64,000 nucleotides of DNA from Sarcocystis neurona (Eukaryota > Apicomplexa > Conoidasida > Eucoccidiorida > Sarcocystidae): assembly GCA_000727475.1 (NCBI GenBank), contig KL647307.1, positions 2,287,369 through 2,351,368 on the forward strand, written 5' to 3'. Positions within the stretch are counted from its first letter, which is position 1; every line of letters begins with the position of its first letter. The notes under the pieces were generated by a model, which saw nothing but the letters and a program-made list of their open reading frames with translations, did no database searches and was not told the origin of the DNA. Below, piece by piece: positions 13,714-25,700 of this stretch. The translations under genes and the position numbers were made by a program.

Positions 13714-16700
13714 AGATAGATCGCGGTGGGGTCTACGAGGTGTGCCCTACGCGACGAAGGCGTCTCTTAGCGGAAGCGGAGCCACAGGCCGGCAAAAACT
13801 TCGTGTCGCTACTCTCCTTTTCTCGCCCTTGTCTGCGTCTTCCTCGGTCTTTCTTCTGTCGTACCTCCTTGGACAGTCACATATATATCTGTCTGCGGGC
13901 GTGGGTGTGTGAGTATAGAAACACTTGCAGGGTCCTTTGACACGTTGCACAGCTCGGTCGAAGTGTCTCTCTGCGTCCTTTTCTCACTGTTTGCTGATGA
14001 GAAAATATTGTCTCTCTGTGTCCACATATATGCAAGTTTTGATACACGTACGGGAAGAAGGACCACCCCCCAAGACGCATACACATGCGGCGGTACAGGC
14101 CCGTGCGCGTGCAGGTGTGTTAGCTCGTGCTGTGGTCTATATCTGCTGTCTACGCCTCTACCTCTTTGGGTAGCTAGCTGAAAAATATATATGTATATAT
14201 ATACACGTGTACGCACATTCTCGGATACGCACCCTTACTATGTACATACACACATTTGGTGATTCTCTACCTACGTCTACATATATCTCCCCACATATGT
14301 GTGCATGTAAATATGTGTGTTTTTGAATGGAGTGAGAGCCAGGACTGCAGATCGGCGGGCGGAGTTTCTGGTGTACGTACACTCGATGGGAGGGGACTTG
14401 GGCGCTCTTGGACACGCACACACACCGACTACGTATCTCCACACATGTGTATGACTCTCTGCCTACGTCTACATATATTTCCCCATATATATATGTATAT
14501 TTGTTAATTTCGGATGCAAAGCGGGGGCCGGGACTGCGGATTGCCCGGCGGATGCTCTGCGGTATGTGCAGTGGGAGGGAGGGGAGTCGGGCCTCGGGAA
14601 CGGAGAGGAATTCCTGCAAATAAAATCACAGAGTTCTTCGTGTCTCCTTCCGGTGTCTCCTTCCAGTGTCTTCTTTTGGCATCTCTCTTTTGAGCGTTTC
14701 TGTGCAACCCTGCGGCGTATACAGACACCTGGAGGTGCAGCTGCTGGCAGACCGATACGGCCGGTGCGTATCTCTGGGCAGCAGAGACTGCAGTATTCAG
14801 AGACGCTGCCAGAAGATTATCGAAGAAGGGCCTGTCGTGGCTGCTCCTGCTGCTGTCGTTCGAAGGATGGAAGAGGCTGCTTGCCGCATGGCTGCTGCTG
14901 TGAGTCGCGTCGTTCCCTGTCCCTGCGCAGGAGAGCGCCACGGCAGCAGGACGCCCCCAACTTCCGCATGGGTCCATATCAAGGCCTGCGTCTGCATCTG
15001 GCCGACTGGCCAGGCGCCCACGAAAGTGACCCTCACATACAAATAAATATTTATACATACACACACGTGTATACGTATGTATACACATATATAAACACAT
15101 GTATATACGTGTGGATGTGTATAGAGGCGGACAAGTATGTGGGCCAGCGGGTACGTAGATGCAGCTCGGATGCGTCAACGATCGCTGTACGTGTATACCT
15201 TGTAAATCTACGCAGGTGTAGGAACGCAGGTGCAGCTGGGTCCACCTGTACATATACGTAAACACATATATAGGGGGGCCTGTGAACTTGTCGATATACG
15301 TAGACACGTGGATATTTGCGTATGCAGCTGGAAAGGGTTCCACCTATGTTTCTGCGTGTATATACGTAGAGATAGATACGTACGTTTATAAGTATCTCTA
15401 TGTAGATGTGTGTATATCTGGACAGGCGTAGACAGGTGCCGCTGGCTCTCGGTACTTATGCGTATACAGACCTAGGTAGATATGTACGTTTTCATGGATA
15501 TATACACATATACATATATATACATATGCATGCTCCGGTCTGGATAAGCTCTACGTATGTCTACGTGTATAGGTATATATATCTATGTATAGATCTCCTG
15601 CAACTGCTGATAGCCTCTATACGTATTTATGCCTATACTCGTATACCTATGGACACATATATACGTTCACCGATATATATATATATATATATATCTGGCG
15701 TTGCGGATGGAGATGGTGGTGGCCTTACGTATGTATATACATACGTGGGGTATATATTTTCGCATATATATCATATATATATATGTATATATATGGATAC
15801 GCGTCTGCAGGTGTCTGTGGCTTTCTGTATGTACGCGTCCACACATATAGAGGACAGGTGTACCTGTAGGGAGATGTATATAGCGCGATGTGCGAATATA
15901 CATGAATATATACACATAAGAAGGAAAGTCTACGTACATATGTACAGGCATGGCTGGCTCTGTGGAGTGCGCCTATACGTGTGTATGTGTGTGTGAATAG
16001 GCGTCTGTGTTTATGGCGGGGGGTACGTGCGTATATACCGCTGCGACACCAGTGTGTGGGTGGCTTCCGCATGTAGGTGGGCTACGAAAACGCAGGAACG
16101 TGCGAGTTTCTCTACGACCCGTCCACCGACGAGTTCTTCTTTCTTGAAGTGAACGCTAGACTGCAGGTGGAACACGTAGTGACCGAGTGTGTGGGGGACT
16201 TCAATCTGCCGGCTGCGCAGCTCCAGGCAAGTTTTGTTCGCAGAGAGACGCCGCGTCGTGAAAAAGACAGGCAGAGGGAGGCGTTTCGGCCAGAGAGACG
16301 CGGGCACGCGACAGCTGCGGGGGGGGGGGGGGTGGAGACGCCTTTGCAAAGAGAGGGCTGCTGCAGCGCAGACGAGACTCACAGGAGACGTGGAGACTGC
16401 AAAAGAGGCTCTTACACGCAGACGTGAGAGGGCACGGGGCTCGGCTCAGAAGTCGACTTTTTCTTGAGCAGCAGAAGCAGCAAGGGCGCGGCTCACCAGC
16501 AACAGCAGCAGCCGTCAAGACAGGAAGGGCGGGAAGGGAGGCTATGCAGGTGGTGTTGACAACGTAGGGAGAAGACGCAGACACGTGGAAGAAATACAGC
16601 GCCAGCGACAGGCGTCGGAGCCGCACTGCAGGCGCCGGAGGGGGAGAGCCATATATACAGACACGCATGCGTAGGAGACGAGACAGAGTGTGTGAGACGC

Positions 16701-19700
16701 CGGCTTTTTTGCAGCAATAGATGGCGTCGGAGCACCGGGAACGTGACAACTTGCTGTGCTGTGCGGCCCTCAGTAGAACTTCCTAACAGCAGTTGTCGTA
16801 GCCGCACATAATTTGCCAACTCAAGAGTTTGCTAGGAGAGGCTGAGCCAGCCATTTGCTTCTCGGCATGAATAGAAAAGGCCTGCTGGCTGTCAGCAGAG
16901 GACGCTTGCGACGAAAGTTTCACACACTGCAGCTTCCACGTCACACGTGGAAACGCAGCTGGTGAATCAGAGGACCTTGATGCAGCAGCAGCAGCAGTCC
17001 GCGGCAGCAGCATTGCAGCAGCAGCAGCAGTCCGCGGCAGCAGCATTGCAGCAGCAGCAGTCCGCGGCAGCAGCACTGCAGCAGCAACGAGCAGAAGCTA
17101 CACGAGAGAGAGAGAAAGATATGCGGGGTAGAGCTGCTGCAGCACGTACATCTTAGCAGCAGTAGTGGGCCGCAAGTAGCAGTTCCTTCGCAGATAAAAA
17201 TGACTTTTGCTGTGCCGCGAGAGAGCGACTCATGGCGGGGCCGTACCATCCACAGAAAGTCAAAAGGACCTAGTCGCTAGAAGATTTAAAAAGGGGATAG
17301 TTGCGGCAGAGGGAGAACCCGCTCGAGAGCTCTTCTGAGGCGGCCAAGAGCTTCTGTCTCTCAGTTTGTGCCCCTGCGGCAGTTCTTGACGGGTGTTGCG
17401 AGCTGCTGCTGCTCAGGAAGAACAAAAGGGGTGGGATCAAGAAGAGGGGGAAAGGAAGATAGCGAAGTGTAGCAGATCTTCCGCATCTATCACGAGACTG
17501 TCTACATGCGAGACGATATTCTTCCGCAGGTCCTGAGGCACGCAGGCGACTCTGGACGATTTTTGTGTATCTTGCTTTCCTGCTGCCTTGCCGGGGGAAC
17601 TATCAAGTAGGGAAGGGTCTGCACAGAGATGGGTCCTTCCTTCGTCTTCCGTCGCGCTGTCTACCCATGCACACACCTATATATGTGTGTTGTGTATATA
17701 TACACACATACACATACACCTGTGTTGTGTATATATCAGTCTCTCTACACGTGTGGGCGTGGAACACAGCCTGCTCTTCTGCTCCGTCTTGTCTTCGCAC
17801 TTTTACCGGGAGAGAGTCGGCCTACAGCTGCTGGCCGCCTGTGTGAAGGAGCCTGCTGCTGCTGCGCGGGCCCATGTGTCAGAGTGTGACCTGCAGACAC
17901 GCCCACCACATTCACCTGGGCAGTGGAAGATGGCCTTTGTAGATTTGGATCAACGAGACGGAAAGGCCAAAAGTTGCTGCTGCCCCGAAGCTGTCTCCGG
18001 GGGCACCGCCGTCTCTCTCTCTATCTGTGCGTGTCCATATATATATATATATATGTACGAGCTGATCTTTGAACAGCTGGGGCAGATGATGTCGTGGCCC
18101 GCGCTGCTGTAGACGTTGCAGAGCAGTGGGCTTGTACGGCTGATGAACAACTTCTCCGCTTGTCCGTGCGACGCGCAGCGCCCAGAGAACCGCAGCAGCA
18201 GCAGCTGCTGTCGATGCGCCCGCGTCACGTGGAAAAAGGCGAGCATCTCTGCGCCTCTGTGTGCGGGGCAAGAGGGACACCTGCTCCTCTGTTGATCTTG
18301 CTGCTACTCCCGTATCCCCTTGCTGCTGCTGATATTGCACTTCACTCATGCTGCTGATATGGCGTTGCACTGCTGCTGCTGATGCTGCCTTGCATTTGGC
18401 TGCTGCTCCTGCTGCTGGTGGGACTACTTTGCCTTTTGCTGCTGCTGCTACTGGAAGACTGCCTTGCAGTCTGCTGCTGCTGATGTCGCACTGCGGTGCC
18501 CTGCTGTTGCGGAGACTGCACTGCGCACCGCCTTGCTATTGCTGCTGCTGGTACTGCGCTGCGCTCTGGTGATTGCGCTGTTATGGCCCTTTCGGCTTAT
18601 ATTCGGAGAGCAGGTGGCGATGGGTATGCGTCTTGACGATATCCCCGACATACGTGCGTATATCGACGGGAAGCGGGTCAACCAGCCCCCGCAGAAACAT
18701 ATCGTAGCTGCTCGTATAACTGCCGAACATGCAGAGGAGGTCAGTCTCTTCTGAAAAGAAATGTCACTCATATCTCTCCCACCCCCTCGGTGCAACCCTC
18801 GCCAAGAAAACCAGCCGTACCACGTGTATAGATAGATACGTATCTATCTGTACCTGTATGTGTATACGCGTGTGCCCACATATATATATATGAATGTATG
18901 TAGAAGTGTATACACGTATGTATACGGATGTATATATGAATGTGTATCTTTACGTATGCACGTATATGTATGTGAATGCATATATGTATATATATATGTA
19001 TGAATGTAAATGTGTGTACACGTATGTATGCGTATGTATAGACATATATACATGTATATGTATCGATATATATGTATGTGTGTGCATGCGTGTGTACGTG
19101 TGTTTGTGTACGTATATATGTGAGTGTGTCTAGTATATGTCCATGTATATGTCTGTACCTATGTATATGTCTAATGTATATATATATATATATATGTGAG
19201 TATGTCCAGTATATGTCTATGTATATGTCTGTGTCTATATGTATATGTCTAATGTTTATATCCATGTCTATGTCTATGTATATGTCTGTATATGTACGTA
19301 CGCGTATATATGTCTACGTATATGTCTGCACACATATGTATATGTCTGTATACGCGTATGCATGTATATATGGATCTGTGTATATGTATATGCATAAGTA
19401 CGTGTATACATGTATATATATATATATATATGTATGTGTTCGTCTATGTATATGTGTGTACATGTCTTGTATGTATGTACACGTACGTCTACGTGTATTT
19501 GTGTGTATATATGCCTATGTATGGCTGTGTGTGTGTACGTGTATGTTAAAGTATATATATATATATATGTGTTTGTAGGCGTATGCGTGTATCTGTATGC
19601 ATGCGTCCCATGTGTGTGAGCGTGGTAGCCACCACCGGGTATCTGTTTTCGCTGAGAGCTGCAGTGGACGGTGGGGTGCATATCATGTCTTCCTCTTCTT

Positions 19701-22700
19701 GTATTCTACTGCGAAACGTCCTCTTTCTATTTCTGTAGCACTCCCAACACGCATATCTCCCTATATCTCTTTCCAGCCACATACATATATAAATATATAT
19801 ATGTATTCTCGTGGGGACGAGCATACCTCTTTTTGCTGTCTCGTACTCTCTTTCTGTCTCCGTGTCTTTCCCTCGCATGCCGTTGACGCGGCCACTGCGT
19901 CCATCGGCCGCCTCTGCGCGTGTATGCGTGAAGATACGGCTGCTGCTGCGTAGTACCTCCTCTTCGGAGACACTGCCGTGGCTGCAGCACTGCTGCTGGG
20001 CTGCTGTTGTTCCACAGAGTCACCTGCTCTGCTGCGACCCTCTGCTCTGCTGCTGCTGCGACACAGTGCTGCTGTTGCTGCCGCCTCCCTGCTGCTATCC
20101 TCTGCTCTGCTGCTGCTGCGACACAGTGCTGCTGTTGCTGCCGCCTCACTTCTCCCCTCGCTGCTGCTGGAACTGCTTCGTAGAAACTGCTGCTGCATAT
20201 GCTACTGCAACAACTGCTGCTGCAAGTGCTCCTGCGTCAACTGCTCCACAAACTGCTGCAATTGCTGCTGCGAAGGCCCCTGCAACTGCTGATGCGAAGG
20301 CCCCTGCAACTGCTGCTGCATGTTTGTTTCCGCTTTTTTGTCGCCGCAGTCCTTCAGGCCGACCGTCGGACTGGTGCATGAGCTCACGTTCCGGCCCTCC
20401 CGCTTCGTGTGGGGGTACTTTTCTATTGGCAGCAAGGTACGGCTCTTCTGTTTTCTGCTTCTTTCAGAAGGGCGAGCTGTTCTCGTCTGCATCTTCTTCT
20501 TCCTCGTCTTCCAGTAAGGGGAGGTCGCCGTTATATGTGTCTCCTCCTACTAGCAAGGCCCGGCTGTTTCGATTTTTTCCTTCATTTCGGTGCTTTCCTT
20601 GGTCTTCTTCGGTGTCCGTTTCTTCTTGGACCTTCCCATCTTTGTCTTCTTCGGCTTCTTCTCTTTGGGGGTTTGTCTCTCCATGTATTTTCCCTTCTCT
20701 TCTGGGCCTGGGCGTCTTCTATTCTTCTGCTCGGCGCCCGCACTGCCTGCCGGACAAAACAGCAGCAGAAAGCGCCCACTTTAAACGACGCAGCGAAACA
20801 CGTGCGTCCTCTTCTCCTCTTCTTTCCTGACGTCCTCGACGCTGGAAAAGGAAGACACGCACTCGTATATATATACGTATGTGTCTACGTGTATATGTAT
20901 ATGTATATACAGATATTTTACCACATATACACACTTGGGTATGTACATGCATGGGTTTATTCATATATACTTGTCAACGCAGGTATATTCGTATATGTGT
21001 CGGGAAAAGAAAGTGAAGGATCACTTATATTGTCTCTGCATGCACATATATATATGAGGACACATACAAGCACTTATGTATTCACGTATATACATTCGTA
21101 CATACATATAAATGTATGTGTATATGTGCGTGCCGTGGGTATGCGTCCATAGAAATATACTGCTGGATAAGTGTATGTGTGTGGGCGTTATATGTACCAG
21201 TGGACTGTACTTCTGTATCGCCCGTGTCGGTGCTGCTTCTGCTGCTTCTGGCTTGGTTGCTACAGGGAAATATTCACGCCTTCAACGACGCGCAGTTCGG
21301 CCACCTTTTTGCTCAAGGAAAGGTAACCGCTCGTCCTGCCAAGAGCTGAAGAGACGAGACGGCAGCAGCAGAGACGAGACGGCAGCAGCAGAGACGAGAC
21401 GACGGCAAGAGAAGAGAGTGAAGCTGCTGCAAAAGCGGCAGGAGCAAAAGAGGAGACAGCAGCAGCAGCAGCAGATGAGGAGAAGGCAGCGGTAGCAACA
21501 AGAGAAAAGCAAGCAACAGCGGATGAGAAAACAGCACCAGCAGAGACAAGAGAAGGGAGAGAGCAGCAGCAGCCGATGAGGAGAAGACAGCGTCAGCAGC
21601 AAGAGAACAGTGAGCAGCAACAGCAGCGGATGAGGAAAAAGCAGCACCGGCCTCGACAAGAGATGAGCGAGCAGCAGCAGCAGACGAGAAAGCCGTAGCA
21701 GCATCAGCAGCAGCAAGAGAAGAGAGAGCAGCAGATGAAGACGAGAGCAGGCAGGGCGGGAGCAGCGGTCGAGGCGAAAGAAGATCCTCGAGGAGGCAGA
21801 ACTGCGGTGGAAGTAGCTGCAGTAGCAGCCGTGGCGGGTCGCGCAGAACCGGCTGATTTCTGCAGCAGCAGCAGTGTGGGCGAAGCAGCAGCAAGAGGAT
21901 AGGCCTTGTGGGGTGACTTCAGCAGCAGGAGTTGTAGCAGGACGCACATAGCAACAGCAGCAGCAGCAGCGAAATTGAGAAGACGCAGTCCTGCAGCAGA
22001 AACAGAAGGAGTAGCAGCAGCACAGGAAACCGCGCAGCACCTTGCAGCGGGAAATCCACATATATATATATATATATATTAAGGCAAGGCAGCTGAGAGA
22101 GAAAGAGAGAAAGGAAATGGATAGATATATGCAGAGAGAGAGCGAGAGAAATTTCAGTCGAAGGGGCTGCAGCGGCAATGGCTGAAAAGCGGCAGCAGCA
22201 GCAAATTGTCGGGCGACGCGGCGAAGCAGCAGCAGTGGAAGGGCAATGCGGCAAGACAGGCTGCACCGTTGCAGTATGAACCGGCCTACTGCAGCTACCG
22301 CAGCGAAGCCCGGCATCACCAGCAGCAGCGGCAACTAGCGAACTGCATGGGAAGCAGCAGCAGAAGCAGCAACTAACGAACTGCAGTAGCTACTTGCTGC
22401 AGGTGAGAAGCAGCAGCAGCAGAGCAGCAAGAAGAGGTGCAGCGGAGGAGGAAGAGGCAGCGACGGCAGTGAAGGAAAAGACTACTGCTCTCGGCGCAGG
22501 AGACGTTGGTGTGAGGTAGTGCTGCACTCGAAGTGAACTGCTGCGTCAACTGCAGCAGCAGACGCTGCTACAGCGGCAGGAGGAGGGGCCTCGACAGTTG
22601 CTGCAGCAGAAGCGGCTGATCGCGTGTATGCAGCACCGGCGCGTCGGGCTTCCTAGCTGTAGAAAATGAGCAACGCTTCAAATGAAGTGCGAGCAGCAGC

Positions 22701-25700
22701 TGCGGCAGCAGCAGCGGCAGGCGCAGCAGGCGCAACCGCAGCAGCAGGTGCAACAGCAGCAGCAGGTGCAACAGCAGCAGCAGGCGCAACAGCAGAAGCA
22801 GGTGCACCAGCAGAAGCAGGTGCGGCAGCAGCAGGTGCAGCAGCAGCAGTAGCGAGAGAGAGTGTCGCAGCAGAAGTGTGGCGCAGCAGCAGGAACGTGG
22901 CAAGGGCAGCGGCGCGAAGCTGCTGCAGCAGGACAGAGAGGCCATGCAGAAGCAAGAGATGCAACAAAGACAGAAGCAGGAGCGGCAGCAGAGGCAATGA
23001 ATATATATATATATATATGTATTCAGCACCGGTAGACACACACGTGCAGCGGCGAAGCCAGCAGTTGATTCTCTTGCGCACACGTATATATACGTATGAA
23101 TTCTCACGCGGCATGTAGAGGCACGCGCATGCATCAATGTATACATGTGCAAGTTTTATATTAAGGGCTTTATGCATGGTGTCTACGCGTGGCGAGAGAA
23201 CAGAAGAGAAAACGAGGGGTAGACAGATGGGAAGGGAGACACGGAAGGAGACGAAACAAATTGAGAAATCGAAACGAAGACGGAGACGGAGGGAAAATGC
23301 GGGGAAGGCAGTTCTCCATCAAATGTGGTGGCTGCGTGAAGAGCGCAGTGGTGGTGTACGGTGGGGCCTTCTTGACGTTGCCCTCTCTTCTGAAAGTGGC
23401 ACTCGTGCGTCTCTATCTATACACGTATATCTCTTCGCAGATAGAAAGTCCTCATTCATCTATATATATACATGTGTACATATATATGTATGCATGCATG
23501 CGTATCTGTGTGTCTATCTATTCGTATATATACTCATACGTATTCTCTGTATCTCTCTACTATCTATCTCTACAGCTTATATCTACTACATGAATCTACC
23601 TATACGTCTACCTACTATCTATATCTACCTACACACGGATATATATTTACTTAGCATATCTACTATCTTCATCTACTCATATGTATATATATGTATCTGC
23701 TGCATCTCTCTACCCGTATATATACATATATATCTCCGTTATCTGTATCAATAGTGTCTCTCTCTACATATATATATATATATATCCTCATCTATACCTA
23801 TAGTAACTATCTCTCCCTATGTGTATGTATCTATTATCCATATTACGCGTATTTACTAGCTTTGTATACATATATATATATATGTATATATAACGACCAT
23901 CTATATCTGCTATATACGTCTACCTATATATATATATATGTATAGCTACTGTAAATCCCAACCTATGTATACATCTACATACATGTATCGATTATCTATA
24001 TCTACACCATCTATCTATCTATCTATCTCTCTCTATATATATATCTCTTATCTATTAGTACTGTGTATATTTACTACCTGAATCTGCTATCTATATCAGC
24101 TACCTATATTCACACTGTATATATATATATATATTGTATCTATTTCAATATCCAGTCTTTCTCCACCTCTGTTTCTATATGTCCTATATCTATATTTAAT
24201 AATATAGACATATAATATCTCTCTATATAATATCTCTCTATATAATACCTCTCTATATAATATCTCTCTATATAATATCTCTCTATATAATATCTCTCTA
24301 TATAATATCTCTCTATATAATACCTCTCTATATAATATCTCTCTATATAATATCTCTCTATATAATACCTCTCTATATAATATCTCTCTATAATATCTCT
24401 CTATATAATATCCCTATATAATTTATATAATATCTATATATAATATCTATATATAATATCTATATCTATATACAACAATCTACACCTATATATAATATCT
24501 ATATCTACTATCTTTTTATCTGCTATCTAGATATAACGTCTCTATCTGCTATTTCTATATCTATTCTCTATGCCTATATCTATCTCTCTTTCTCTCCATA
24601 TATATACGCATACATCGACTACCTATATCCATACCACCTAATTCTACCTGTATATACCTGTATCTACTAAATATACATACAATCTCTATCTACTCTCTAG
24701 ACCTATATTTATACCTGCAACTACATCTACACATATATATGTATCTACTTATATCTATGGATACCTGTATCTGTCTCTATGCATATACGTGTATATATAT
24801 ATATATTTATGCATATCTGTATCTCCCTATATCTACGTACAAGTATATTTGCGCTGTATGTATGAAACACCTTTCCATCTTCCCCGTATATCTACTATCT
24901 CTATAAATATATATATGTATAGATTACTTTCTGTGCGTATACCTACGTCTGCAGCAGCTGTATCTTCCCCCACATGTACTATCCATCTATATTTTAATCT
25001 CTGTGTTTTTATATCTAAATTATATACACACAGGAGTCTGTCTCTGCCTTATTTGCTACGAACCTGCTGCTGTCTCTCGCCGTCTACGTCTGTGTGTATT
25101 TCTCTGAATTTCTTCTCTCGCCGTCTCCGTCTCCGTCTCCCTGTCTGCTTGTGTACATCTTCCTACTACTTCTGCTTCTTTATATATCTGTGCGTACCTC
25201 TCCACTGCACGTCTTCACTACCCACCTAGTCGTCTCTCCCTGCCTTCTCATATGGATATATATGTGCGTCTACGTCTGTAGGCAAGGTGTGCTTCACTTC
25301 ACATATCCCAGCTTGATACCAATATACACACATATATATATATATATATATATACCTCTTCATGTCTCTGTGTATATCTCTACATGTCTGTGTGTATCTC
25401 CTCTGTCTCTCTGCCTTTCTGTGTGTCTCTGGAGGTGGTGGACGTGTATCTTTCCACTTCATATATTTCTGCGTCGGAGTATACCTCTTGAGTGCGTGTC
25501 TCCGCAGCCCGTGTAGCTGCTGTCTTCGTGTAGGCTGCCCTGCAGCCTGTTCGCGGGGGCAGCAGCGAGGCCGACCCTCCCTTGCTGCGCTGTGCTGCAC
25601 CTCCCTTGCAGGACCGTCGAGAAGCTATCAAACACCTGGTCCTCTCGCTGAAAGACATGACCATTCGCGGGGAGCTCCGCACCAACGTCGAAGCGCTAAT

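Larger units (their letters stand above)
18740..20349 (+). other. ACC intron 8
   Basis: GTCAGT...CCGCAG. A dense TATGTATATG-type block covers about 18820-19600. CTG-rich sequence at about 19930-20330 includes an exact 60-bp tandem duplication. Both produce open frames of Tyr/Val/Cys or Leu/Cys/Ala only. Confidence 0.8.
21323..25611 (+). other. ACC intron 10, the longest (4.3 kb)
   Basis: GTAACC...TTGCAG. The left third (21340-22990) is purine-rich CAG/GCA sequence, the opposite triplet polarity to most other introns, and gives minus-strand Leu/Ser/Cys frames. The middle (23400-25060) is pyrimidine-rich TATC/TATA low complexity holding a 15-bp tandem array. The right part to the acceptor is CT-rich. 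No coding content is seen. Confidence 0.85.

Noticed and set aside
18820..19600. Tyr/Ile/Cys/Val-rich small proteins
   Set aside because: Direct translation of TATATG/TGTATA repeats; such frames appear in every similar block of the window.
21282..22334. 350-codon minus-strand Leu/Cys-rich frame that looks like membrane segments
   Set aside because: It is opposite the CAG-rich part of intron 10; the hydrophobic look comes from CTG and TGC codons of the repeat.
24211..24403. CRISPR-like regular array
   Set aside because: Direct 15-bp units have no unique spacers, lie in a eukaryotic intron, and are an ordinary minisatellite.
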